Source: Candidatus Latescibacterota bacterium
Lineage (GTDB): Bacteria; Latescibacterota; UBA2968; UBA8231
Assembly (NCBI GenBank): GCA_016187725.1
Contig: JACPJE010000198.1
Location: 1 to 61,674, forward strand
Length of the DNA: 61,674 nucleotides
Direction of reading: 5' to 3'
Shown: one piece after another, positions 34,435-42,709 of the stretch
Layout of the letters: the number at the start of each line of letters is the position of its first letter
How positions within the stretch are numbered: the first letter of the stretch is position 1
Notes under the pieces: model-generated
Told to the model about the DNA's origin: nothing
The model's input: only the letters and a program-made list of their open reading frames with translations
The model's database searches: none
Position numbers and translations under genes: made by a program

Positions 34435-36060
34435 ATGGCCCGCAAATTTCTGCCGCAGATCCTCTATGCCCGCAAAGGGGAGAAGTTTCTCTTCCAGTTC
34501 GGCGAGGACATGCGCCTCGAGGAGCTGCCCGAGGGCACCCGGGTCATCTATCCGGGAGTGCGCGCCGACGGCGAGCGCAACCGGCGCCGCATCGAGGAGT
34601 GGCTGGTCCAGGCCCTGGGCCAGCCCACCGGCGCTCCGCCCCTGCGCCAGAAACTGCGCCAGCTCAAGGAGCGCCAACCCGCCCCCAGAGTGGTCTTCGC
34701 CTTCGACGACGTGAGCATCCCCCTGCCCCCCATGAAAAGCCCTGACATCCGCGGCATCCTGATGGACCAGGTGGAGCGGCTCTGCGTCGAAGAGGGGGTC
34801 ACGGACCTCGAATTCATCGGTGCTATCGCCCTGCACCGCCCCATCCGCCCGGACGAGTTCCGCCACCTCTGTGGGGGCCGGCTCTACCGCAAGTACTTCC
34901 CCCACCGGATGCGCAATTACAATGCCCTCGACCCAGAGGACAACCTACATCTAGGGTACACTGGGTCGGGGGAGGATGTCGAGGTGTGCCGCTCGGTGGC
35001 CGAGGCCGACCTGCTCATCTACTTCAACGTCAACTACGTGGCCATGGACGGAGGCTACAAATCCTACGCCACCGGCCTGGTCAGCAACCGCAGTCTGCGG
35101 CACAACCACGACTCCCAGACCCTGCGCCACACCCGGTCCCTCTACGATCCGCCCCGCAGCCCCATGCACCAGTCCTTTGAGCGCATCGGCAGGATGATCC
35201 AGCAAAAGGTGGACATCTTCCACATCGAGACCGTGCTGGACGAGAACCTCTTTCCCTGGCACCTGGCCTGGGTGATGAAGATCGACCGGGAGATGAGTCT
35301 CCTGGAAAAGCTGCTCATGTACTCGAGCATCTGGGGCCTCAAGCTGCTGCCCCACTGGCTGCGGCTCAAGGTCTTCTGGGCCACCCGCGGGCCCTTCGGC
35401 CTGGTGGCCCTCAATGCCGGCGAGACCTCGGCAGTGCACCAGAAAACCCTGGAGGCCTGCTATGCCGACAAGGTGGTCGAGGTGGAGGGCCAGTCCGACA
35501 TCCTCATCCTCGCTCCCACCTGCATCGGCCCCTATACCAAGGACACCTACCTCAACCCCCTGCTGGTCAATACCTACGCCCTGGGCTACTACTACAACAT
35601 GTACCTCGGCGGGATGCCGCTGGTGCGCCCGGGCGGGGCGGTGATCGTGGTCAATCCCCTGCCGTACAAGTGGACCGAGCCGGCCCACACCCTGTACCGC
35701 GAGTTCTGTGAAAAGGTGCTCTCCTCCCACCGGGGCCTGGACGAATTCGAGGCCTTCCAGGAGGAGTTCGCCCAGGACCAGCGCCTCAACGACCTGTACC
35801 GCCAGGGCCTGGCCCCGGCCGGGGTCCACGGGTTCTACATGTACACCTGGGCAGCCCACGGCATGGACCAGGCCGGCAAGGTCTACGCGGTGGGCTGCGG
35901 CGCGGATCGCCGGGGGGCGCAGATCCTGGGCTGGGAGTGCTGTGGCAGTGTGATGGAGGCGGTGGAAGCCGCGCGCCGGCACCTGGGCAATCCCGGGGCT
36001 AGGGTGAGTTACTTCCGCTGTCCGCCGGTGGGTTATATCCGCGTCAAACTGGGCAACTGA
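34435..36060 (+). CDS. LarA-like (DUF2088/lactate racemase N-terminal) protein
   Basis: 541 aa from ATG 34435; a TTG at 34426 is an alternative. It resembles nickel-pincer lactate racemase over the N-terminal half: ALHRPIRPDEF supplies the equivalent of the catalytic His (His134), GGYKS the Lys that carries the pincer cofactor (Lys209) and RHNHD a His for nickel (223 or 225). In LarA a D-x-T-R-P loop binds the substrate; here the loop reads DVSIP, so the Arg is replaced. A central region (KLLMYSSIWGLKLLPHWLR) differs from classical LarA, and the protein is longer than the usual 420-430 aa. Its position suggests it acts on a lipid-related hydroxyacid or polyol. Confidence 0.7.
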   Translation: MARKFLPQILYARKGEKFLFQFGEDMRLEELPEGTRVIYPGVRADGERNRRRIEEWLVQALGQPTGAPPLRQKLRQLKERQPAPRVVFAFDDVSIPLPPMKSPDIRGILMDQVERLCVEEGVTDLEFIGAIALHRPIRPDEFRHLCGGRLYRKYFPHRMRNYNALDPEDNLHLGYTGSGEDVEVCRSVAEADLLIYFNVNYVAMDGGYKSYATGLVSNRSLRHNHDSQTLRHTRSLYDPPRSPMHQSFERIGRMIQQKVDIFHIETVLDENLFPWHLAWVMKIDREMSLLEKLLMYSSIWGLKLLPHWLRLKVFWATRGPFGLVALNAGETSAVHQKTLEACYADKVVEVEGQSDILILAPTCIGPYTKDTYLNPLLVNTYALGYYYNMYLGGMPLVRPGGAVIVVNPLPYKWTEPAHTLYREFCEKVLSSHRGLDEFEAFQEEFAQDQRLNDLYRQGLAPAGVHGFYMYTWAAHGMDQAGKVYAVGCGADRRGAQILGWECCGSVMEAVEAARRHLGNPGARVSYFRCPPVGYIRVKLGN

Positions 36061-36942
36061 ATGCCCTGGGCGCTCATCGCCAACCCGGCGGCCGGCGGCG
36101 GCAGGGGCCAGCGCGTGGCCGAGGCAGCGGCTGAAAGGTTGGGCCGGGTCGGCCAGCCCGTGGATCTGCGCCTGACCCGGGCGCCCGGTCACGCCACTGA
36201 GCTGGCCCGCCAGGCAGTGCAGGAAGGCTGCGAAAGGGTGGTGGTCTGCGGCGGGGACGGCACCATCCGCCAGGTGCTGCCGGCCCTGGCCCGCACCCAG
36301 ATCCCCCTGGGCTTGCTGCCCTTTGGCACGGGCAATGATTTGGCCCGGGCCCTGGGGGTGCCCCGCCGGCTGGACCGCGCCCTGCAGGTGCTGCTCCAAG
36401 GCCATCCCTCACCCATCGACCTTGGACGGGTGGGCGAGGCCCTCTTCTGCACTGTGGCGGCCTTCGGCTTCGACGCCGAGATCAGCGAGGCCATGCTCCA
36501 GGGCCAGATCCCCTTTCCCGGCACCGCCGGGTACCTCTACGCCACCTTGGGCCATCTCTTCCGTTTCCGCCCGCCCCAGGTGCGCCTCGAAGGGGAATTC
36601 GGCCTCTTTGAGGGGGAGGTGCTGCTGGTGGCCACCGCCAACACCAGCTACTACGGGGGAGGCATGAAGATCGCCCCGGACGCCGATCCCCGCGACGGCA
36701 AGCTGGAGGTGTGCATCATCCGCCAGGTGCCCAAATGGACCGTCCTGAGCATGCTGCCCCGCATCTTCTGGGGCGGCCACGTGCGCCACCCGGCCGTGCG
36801 CGTGGAGCGCACTTCCTGGCTGCGCATCCACAGCACCCAGCCCCGCCTGCTGCACGCCGACGGCGAATTTCTGGGCCATACCCCGGCCACCATCGAAGCC
36901 CTACCCGCAGCCCTGCAGGTGGTGCTGCCCGCCCATCCCTGA
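36061..36942 (+). CDS. Diacylglycerol/lipid kinase family enzyme (YegS/BmrU-like)
   Basis: 293 aa, the usual family length. The nucleotide motif GGDGT is at residues 64-68, followed by LLPFGTGNDLARAL, then AAFGFDAEI and the C-terminal LHADGEFLG. Enzymes of this family phosphorylate diacylglycerol or other lipids at the membrane. ATG 36061 directly follows the stop of the LarA-like gene, so translation is coupled. A 72-base gap separates it from mlaD; that gap contains a TTGACC at 36969-36974 but no convincing -10 box. Confidence 0.87.
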   Translation: MPWALIANPAAGGGRGQRVAEAAAERLGRVGQPVDLRLTRAPGHATELARQAVQEGCERVVVCGGDGTIRQVLPALARTQIPLGLLPFGTGNDLARALGVPRRLDRALQVLLQGHPSPIDLGRVGEALFCTVAAFGFDAEISEAMLQGQIPFPGTAGYLYATLGHLFRFRPPQVRLEGEFGLFEGEVLLVATANTSYYGGGMKIAPDADPRDGKLEVCIIRQVPKWTVLSMLPRIFWGGHVRHPAVRVERTSWLRIHSTQPRLLHADGEFLGHTPATIEALPAALQVVLPAHP

Positions 36943-37014
36943 ACCCTCGCTTGCCTTCGCCGTCCATCTTGACCATATTGGGAACTCCACCCTAGCGCCC
37001 ACCCTTGCCCGAAT

Positions 37015-37989
37015 ATGGCCACCCGCGCCCAGAAGCTCCGCCTCGCCCTCTTCCTGCTCTTTTCCACCGCCCTGCTGGTGGCCTTCATCTTCCTGCTGGC
37101 CGGACTCCAGTTCCTGGAAAGGCGGGACGCCTACTTCATCGAGTTCAAGGACACCTCGGTGGGCGGCCTCAACATCGGCTCCCAGGTCAAGTACATGGGG
37201 CTGCGGGTGGGCAAGGTCGAAGAGGTCAGGATCTCGCGCGAGGACGTGACCACGGTGCTGGTGGAGATCTCCGTGGACCCCCAGCTGCTGCCCAACGCCA
37301 TCCGCGCCGACACCCGCGCCAGCATGGCCAACCAGGGGATCACCGGCCTCAAATACATCGAACTGGTGGCCGGCTCCCAGCAGGCCCCGGTGCTGCCTCC
37401 CGGATCGCGCATCCAGCCCAACGAGAGTTTCCTGTCCACCATCGACGAGCGCGCCGAGGTGCTCACCGCCAAGGTCGAACAGGTGCTCAACAACCTCATC
37501 CTGTTGACCAGCGAGCAGAACACCGCGCACCTGACCGGGGCCCTGCGCGGGGCCAGCGAACTGATGCAGAGCGCCAGCGTCATCGCCAGTGAGAACCGCG
37601 CCTCGCTCCAGGCCACCTTTGACCACCTGGAGCAGGCCACCCAGTCCATGGCCGGGGCAGCGGCCAATCTGCAGGCTGCGTCGGCGGAACTGCGCCAGAT
37701 CCTGGCCGGCAAGGAAGTGCAGAGCACCCTGGACAACCTGCAGGCCTCCTCGGCGCAACTGCGGCTGCAATTGGACAAACCCATCCCCGATTTCGTCGCC
37801 AACCTCAACCAGATGACCACCTCCGTCGATCGCACCTTCACCCACATCGACCAGACCGTGGTCCAGAGCCGCGACAACATCCTGCGCTCCATCCAGGACC
37901 TGCAGGAAACCCTGCAGAACGTCCGCCAGGCCACCGACCTCATCAAGGAGGATCCTTCGGTGCTGATCCGCGGACGGGGGGAGAACTGA
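37015..37989 (+). CDS. mlaD: MlaD-type MCE-domain protein of a lipid ABC transporter
   Basis: 324 aa. One membrane segment (about 11-31, LFLLFSTALLVAFIFLLAG) anchors it in the inner membrane. The MCE domain covers about 37-120, with YFIEFKDTSVGGLNIGSQV and VKYMGLRVGKVEEV. A long C-terminal coiled-coil-like region (about 140-310) extends into the periplasm, longer than in E. coli MlaD. MCE proteins form hexameric rings or tubes that carry phospholipids between membranes. No Shine-Dalgarno sequence precedes ATG 37015. Confidence 0.9.
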   Translation: MATRAQKLRLALFLLFSTALLVAFIFLLAGLQFLERRDAYFIEFKDTSVGGLNIGSQVKYMGLRVGKVEEVRISREDVTTVLVEISVDPQLLPNAIRADTRASMANQGITGLKYIELVAGSQQAPVLPPGSRIQPNESFLSTIDERAEVLTAKVEQVLNNLILLTSEQNTAHLTGALRGASELMQSASVIASENRASLQATFDHLEQATQSMAGAAANLQAASAELRQILAGKEVQSTLDNLQASSAQLRLQLDKPIPDFVANLNQMTTSVDRTFTHIDQTVVQSRDNILRSIQDLQETLQNVRQATDLIKEDPSVLIRGRGEN

Positions 37990-37990
37990 G

Positions 37991-38755
37991 ATGCCCCGGA
38001 CCCTGTTCCTACTCCTCTTCTCGTTGACCCTGGGGGGCTGCAGCACCCTGCTGGGGACCAAGACCATCCGCCAGCAGCGCAAGTTCACGGTCATTGTCCA
38101 GCCCCTGCGCCTGGCCCAGGGGTCATCGGAACGGCCCTACCCCTTCAAGGTGCAGCTCCGCAAGGTCGAGGTCTCGCGCCTCTACGACCGCGACCAGCTG
38201 GTCTCCCGCCTCTCGGCCTACGAGGTGCGGGAGGACCGCTGGAACGTCTGGGCCTCCCGCCCCAGCGACATGCTGACCAGCACCATCGAGCGTTACCTGG
38301 CCGACGCGGGTCTTTTCGCCCACTTTGGCCGCGAGTTTCTCGACCAGCGGCCCGATTACGTCTTTGAGGTGGGGGTCACCGCCATCGAGTGTTTTGCCAG
38401 CGAGGAGCGCAGCGCCGCCCACCTGGCCCTGGCCTGGAGGCTGGTGGACCAGAGGGATAACAAGATTTTCTGGTCGGACAAGTTCGACCGGGAGGAGCCG
38501 GTGTACAACCGCGACATCGGCGCCGCAGTGCAGGCCCTCAGCGGCATCCTGCAGGACGAATGCGAACGGGCCTTCCGCGAGCTGGACCTCAGACTCCTCA
38601 ACCTGGTGCGGCAGCAGCGCGGCGAAGCTCCCCTCTCGCTGGCCGAGTTGGAGCACAGCGCCAGTCTCGCCCCCGCTGCCGAGGAAGGAGAGGAGGACGC
38701 CCAGTACGACCTCCTCTACGATCCGGACAAACTCGCCGCCCCCGAGAAACGATGA
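37991..38755 (+). CDS. Lipoprotein of the ABC-type transport auxiliary family (PqiC-like)
   Basis: 254 aa. The signal peptide ends in the lipobox LGGCST. The next 180 residues follow the auxiliary-component pattern: VQLRKVEVSRLYDRDQLV, YEVREDRWNVWASRP, LTSTIERYLADAG and a long helix near RAFRELDLRLL. Such lipoproteins pair with MCE proteins at the outer membrane. ATG 37991 is one base beyond the mlaD stop. Its last codons overlap the start of the barrel protein. Confidence 0.8.
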   Translation: MPRTLFLLLFSLTLGGCSTLLGTKTIRQQRKFTVIVQPLRLAQGSSERPYPFKVQLRKVEVSRLYDRDQLVSRLSAYEVREDRWNVWASRPSDMLTSTIERYLADAGLFAHFGREFLDQRPDYVFEVGVTAIECFASEERSAAHLALAWRLVDQRDNKIFWSDKFDREEPVYNRDIGAAVQALSGILQDECERAFRELDLRLLNLVRQQRGEAPLSLAELEHSASLAPAAEEGEEDAQYDLLYDPDKLAAPEKR

Positions 38756-40308
38756 TGAATCTCCTCTGTCTCTGCGCAGCGCTGCTGAGTCTGTCCCTGC
38801 CGGCCCTGGCCCAGGAAAGCGGCTGGATCGCCCCCCCGGCACGGGTGCAATGGCAGCAGGACCCCACCCGGATCCCCCCGGGCAAGGGCATGCTCTTCGT
38901 CCCGGTCATGACCATCCCCCGCAACGAGCCCCTGTACCAGGTCTTCTACGAGGACCGCAAGATCGCCTCCGCCTCCCCGGGCACCCCGGTGCTCCTGGCC
39001 CCAGGCACCTACGAGGTGTTGATCGGCTCGGGAAACGTCACCCAGAAGATCAAGAAGACGGTCAAGGTCGCCGAAGGCCGCACCTCCCTGCTCGCGGTAG
39101 ACTGGGCCGGCCTGTTGATCAACGTCATCGACGAGAGCCGCACCTCGGTCAAGGAATCCTACGAACTCTTCGAGGAACGCCACCAGGAGAACTACGGGGT
39201 GGGCTTCGGCATCGAGGAAGAGCGGGGCGAAGCGGTGAAGACCTGGCTGCTCAAACCGGGCGCCTACACCGTGGTCAGGGTGGGGGACAATGTGGCCACC
39301 ACGCGCAAGTTCAGCGTCCACCTCTCCCCCGGCGAACTGGCCCAGCGCAACCTGGTGGTCAAGGACAATGATTTCGTCGGCTTCTACCAGCCCAATATCC
39401 TGCTGGGAGCCACTCAGCAGATCAAAAATCTCAAAACCCAGTCCATCCTCAGCGGTTCTCCCCAGTTCACCACCTCCAGGAACACCTCCCAGGACCTGTC
39501 CAGTGTCTCGCTGGCGGTGCAGGCCTTCAACCGCACCACCTACAACAGCAAGCGCCATTTCGCCAGCCTGCGCCTGATCGCCGAGGAAGGAGCCACCCGG
39601 GAGGGCAATGACTCCTTCCGCAAATCCGTGGATAAGTTCGAACTGCGCGCCACCTATATACGCCGCCTCTCCCGCCGGTTGGGCCCCTACCTGCGCGGGG
39701 TGCTCAACACCAAATTCTTCACCACCGACGTGCGCTTCGACACCCCGCGGGATTTCGCCAAGATCGACGCTGCAGGCGACACCCTCGCATTTTTCCCCGA
39801 CACCCGCGAAGTCTCCCTGGAGCCGCCCTTCTTTCCCCTGCAGCTGCGCGAGGGCATCGGCATCAACTCCCAGCTCTACCGCAGCTTTCCCCTCAACATG
39901 GACCTGCGCTTCGGCTGGGGCGCCCGCCAGACCTATACCTCCGATTCCTTCCAGCTCAAGGGAGACCAGCGCAGCGCCACCAGCGCCACCGAACTGAAAA
40001 ACACCAGCAGCACCGGCTTCGAGGCCCTGCTCATCACCGACGCCCGGCTAGGGCGTTTCATCAGCCTCGATTCGGAGTTCGACATCCTCCTGCCCTCCAG
40101 CAGGGTGGACTCCTGGGTCTTCAGCTGGGAGAATCGCTGGCGCATCATCCTCACCAGCTTCGTCAATCTCGACGTGGTCATGGACCTGGACCGCCCCGAA
40201 CCCTCCCAGCGCCGGAAAACCGCCCTGGGCGAGGAGACCTCCTTTTTGGGCCTGAAGGGGCTGGAACTGCGGCAACAGGTGCTGCTGCGCCTCTCCTACA
40301 TCCTCTGA
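38752..40308 (+). CDS. Secreted protein with PEGA-like N-terminal part and outer-membrane-barrel-like C-terminal part
   Basis: 518 aa; the family was not recognised. ATG 38752 and ATG 38755 both overlap the stop of the lipoprotein gene. A signal peptide (SLSLPALAQE) ends near residue 22. Residues about 60-180 contain PEGA-like turns (LLAPGTYEVLIGSGNV, LLKPGAYTVVRV). From about 210 onward amphipathic strands alternate (SLAVQAFNRTTYN, LRATYIRRLSRRLGPYLRGV) and the protein ends in QVLLRLSYIL, as outer-membrane barrels often do. It lies inside the mla operon, between the auxiliary lipoprotein and MlaE. Confidence 0.6.
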   Translation: MMNLLCLCAALLSLSLPALAQESGWIAPPARVQWQQDPTRIPPGKGMLFVPVMTIPRNEPLYQVFYEDRKIASASPGTPVLLAPGTYEVLIGSGNVTQKIKKTVKVAEGRTSLLAVDWAGLLINVIDESRTSVKESYELFEERHQENYGVGFGIEEERGEAVKTWLLKPGAYTVVRVGDNVATTRKFSVHLSPGELAQRNLVVKDNDFVGFYQPNILLGATQQIKNLKTQSILSGSPQFTTSRNTSQDLSSVSLAVQAFNRTTYNSKRHFASLRLIAEEGATREGNDSFRKSVDKFELRATYIRRLSRRLGPYLRGVLNTKFFTTDVRFDTPRDFAKIDAAGDTLAFFPDTREVSLEPPFFPLQLREGIGINSQLYRSFPLNMDLRFGWGARQTYTSDSFQLKGDQRSATSATELKNTSSTGFEALLITDARLGRFISLDSEFDILLPSSRVDSWVFSWENRWRIILTSFVNLDVVMDLDRPEPSQRRKTALGEETSFLGLKGLELRQQVLLRLSYIL

Positions 40309-40311
40309 GCC

Positions 40312-41403
40312 ATGGTCCGCAGCGACGAGCAGGGCCTGCACCTGAGCGGGGAACTCACCCTGGCGACCCTGGCGGCAACCCAGGCCGAGATCCGCCGGCT
40401 CCTCGCCCAGCAACCCGGCTCCCGCCCCCAGCTCTCCCTGCGCGGGCTGACCGGGCTGGACCTGGCCGGCGCCCTGTATCTGCAACACCTCTCCACCCAG
40501 CCCCAGCACCAGGGCAAAGCCCTGTCCCTGCAGGAACTGCCCCCCCGTTTCCAGGAAGTCTGCGCCGCCCTCCAGTCCCCCACCCCCCCACCCCCCAGTG
40601 CTCCTGCCGCCCCCGGTTTCCTGGAAAGGCTGGGCGAAGGGGGTTATGAATGGGGCAGGCAGGCTAAATCCTTGTTGTTCCTGACCTCCGAGCTGAGCTG
40701 GGCGGCCTTTTCCTCCCTCTTCGACCGCTCCGGCATCCGGCGGGGCAGTTTTATCGACCAGGCTATCGCCACAGGCTCTCAGGGCCTGCCCATCGTCGCT
40801 CTCATCCTCTTTCTGATCGGGGCGGCTTCCGCCCTGCAGGCCTCGGTGCAATTGCAGAAATTCGGCAGCAATATCTTTGTGGCCAACCTGCTGGCCATCG
40901 GCATCTGCAGCGAACTGGGCCCGCTGATGACCGCCATCGTGGTCTCCGGCCGCAGCGGCTCGGCCATCGCCTCGGAAATGGCGGCGATGAGGTTCACCGA
41001 GGAACTAGATGGCCTGCGCACCCTGGGCCTGGACCCGCTGCGCTTCGTGGCCGTGCCCAAGCTGTGGGCCATGTTGCTGTGTCTGCCCCTGCTGACCATC
41101 AGCGCCGATTTCATCGGCCTGCTGGGCGGCACCCTGGTCAGTGTCCTGGTCTTCGACCTGTCCTTCACCACCTTTGTGGAACGCCTGCTCGACGTGCTCA
41201 AGGTCAAGCACATCCTCACCGGCATCGTCAAGAGCCTCTCCTTTGCCTGGGCCATCACCCTGCTGGGGGTGTACCGCGGCCTGAACTTCCGCGGCGGAGC
41301 CGACGAACTGGGCCGCACCACCACCGCCTCGGTGGTCAACTCCCTGCTGGCCATCATCGCCCTGGACACCTTCTGGGGCGTGATCTTCTACCTCAAACGA
41401 TGA
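40312..41403 (+). CDS. mlaE: MlaE-type lipid ABC-transporter permease with fused STAS (MlaB-like) domain
   Basis: 363 aa. Residues 1-85 form a STAS domain (GLHLSGELTLATL, LDLAGALYLQHL), the job done by separate MlaB in E. coli. A proline-rich linker leads to the permease (about 110-363). It has the MlaE core: ALQASVQLQKFGSNIFVANLL, SELGPLMTAIVVSGRSGSA and EIASEM-like SAIASEMAAM, then EELDGLRTLGLDP. The stop overlaps mlaF as ATGA. Confidence 0.92.
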   Translation: MVRSDEQGLHLSGELTLATLAATQAEIRRLLAQQPGSRPQLSLRGLTGLDLAGALYLQHLSTQPQHQGKALSLQELPPRFQEVCAALQSPTPPPPSAPAAPGFLERLGEGGYEWGRQAKSLLFLTSELSWAAFSSLFDRSGIRRGSFIDQAIATGSQGLPIVALILFLIGAASALQASVQLQKFGSNIFVANLLAIGICSELGPLMTAIVVSGRSGSAIASEMAAMRFTEELDGLRTLGLDPLRFVAVPKLWAMLLCLPLLTISADFIGLLGGTLVSVLVFDLSFTTFVERLLDVLKVKHILTGIVKSLSFAWAITLLGVYRGLNFRGGADELGRTTTASVVNSLLAIIALDTFWGVIFYLKR

Positions 41404-42140
41404 CCCCACCGGTCGAACTCACCGGCCTCCACCTGGCCTACGGCGACCGCCTGGTCCTCGCCGGCGTCGATCTGCGCGTCGAGGCCGGTGAAGTGGCCAT
41501 CATCCTGGGGGGCAGCGGCTGCGGCAAGAGCACCCTGCTCAAGGCCCTCCTCGGTCTGGAGGCCCCACAGCAGGGCCAGGTGCGCCTCTTCGGCCAGGAT
41601 CTGGACGCCCTCGCCGAGGAGGAGGCCCATACCCTGCGCCGGCGCATGGGCGTGGTCTTCCAGCAGGGTGCGCTCTTCAGCTCCATGAGCGTGGCCGACA
41701 ACGTGGCCCTGCCCCTGCAGATGCACACCGACCTGGGCGAAGCGCTCATCGCCGAACTGGTCGCCGGCCTGCTGGGCCTGGTGGACATGCAGCAGGCCGC
41801 CCGGCTCTATCCCGCCCAACTCTCGGGGGGCATGCGCAAGCGCGTGGCCCTGGCCCGGGCCCTGGCCCTGGGACCGGAACTGTTGTGCTGCGACGAACCC
41901 GCAGCTGGCCTGGACCCGGTAGCCACCGCCCAGATCCACCAGTTGCTGCTGCAGCTCAACCACCGCCTGGGCACCACCCTGGTGGTGGTCACCCACCAGC
42001 TGCCCAGCATCGAGCGCCTGGCCGGCCGGCTCATCATGCTGGACCAGGGGCGGGTGGCCTTCACCGGCACCCTGGCCCAGGCCAGGCGATCCGAGCTGCC
42101 GGTAGTGGCCGACTTCTTCGGCGCCGGAGCAGGGCGGTGA
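41400..42140 (+). CDS. mlaF: MlaF-type ATPase of the lipid ABC transporter
   Basis: 246 aa from ATG 41400, which overlaps the mlaE stop as ATGA. It has all ABC motifs: Walker A GGSGCGKST, a Q-loop in VVFQQGALFSSM, signature LSGGMRKR, Walker B LLCCDEP and the switch His in VVTHQ. The LSGGM and GALFSSMSV patterns are typical of MlaF. It powers phospholipid movement by MlaE and MlaD at the inner membrane. Its end overlaps the next start as GTGA. Confidence 0.93.
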   Translation: MTPPVELTGLHLAYGDRLVLAGVDLRVEAGEVAIILGGSGCGKSTLLKALLGLEAPQQGQVRLFGQDLDALAEEEAHTLRRRMGVVFQQGALFSSMSVADNVALPLQMHTDLGEALIAELVAGLLGLVDMQQAARLYPAQLSGGMRKRVALARALALGPELLCCDEPAAGLDPVATAQIHQLLLQLNHRLGTTLVVVTHQLPSIERLAGRLIMLDQGRVAFTGTLAQARRSELPVVADFFGAGAGR

Positions 42141-42667
42141 AACTGATCCTCATCGCCGCGCTCAACCCGCGCCGGCTCATCGGCCGGGAGGGGGGGCTGC
42201 CCTGGCACTATACGGCCGACCTAAAACATTTCAAGCGCAGCACCCTGGGCCACCCCATCCTCGCCGGCCGCAAGACCTTCGAGTCCTTCCAGCGGCGGCC
42301 CCTGCCCGGCCGGCCCAACCTGGTGCTCAGCCGCGACCCCGGGTACCAGGTCCCCGCGGGGGTGTACCTGTGCCACACCCTCGAAGAAGCCCTGGCCTGC
42401 GGCAGGGCGCTGGACACCGGGAAACTCTACGCGGTGGGCGGGGCCCAGATCTATCGTCTGACCCTCCCCCTCGCCGACGAACTGCTCCTCACCTGGGTCC
42501 CCGACCAGGTCGAGGGGGACACCTTCTTCCCGCAGTGGAATGAGGAGGTGTGGGAGGTGGCTGAGAAACGGGAGGAAGGGGTGCTGAGTTTTGTGACCTA
42601 CCGCCGCAAAAACAGGACCCCCCTTGGTCCTTCTCCCGACCCAGGACTGCTGGCGCAAAACACCTGA
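42137..42667 (+). CDS. folA: Dihydrofolate reductase
   Basis: 176 aa starting at GTG 42137, which overlaps the mlaF stop. Reduces dihydrofolate with NADPH. Motifs are the N-terminal ILIAALNPRRLIG, GLPWHYTADLKHFK with the catalytic acid (Asp), GRKTFESF and YAVGGAQIY. About 15 residues at the C-terminus (TPLGPSPDPGLLAQ) exceed the usual length. Being the last gene of a lipid-transport operon is unusual for folA, and no thyA is nearby. Confidence 0.92.
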   Translation: MKLILIAALNPRRLIGREGGLPWHYTADLKHFKRSTLGHPILAGRKTFESFQRRPLPGRPNLVLSRDPGYQVPAGVYLCHTLEEALACGRALDTGKLYAVGGAQIYRLTLPLADELLLTWVPDQVEGDTFFPQWNEEVWEVAEKREEGVLSFVTYRRKNRTPLGPSPDPGLLAQNT

Positions 42668-42709
42668 AGAGCTATTTTCTAGAACTCTGCTTGTGGAGAT
42701 GAGGAGACG

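Noticed and set aside
36969..36998. Internal promoter before mlaD (TTGACC with TAGCGC).
   Set aside because: The -10 match is poor, so the operon promoter at 32439-32467 is preferred.
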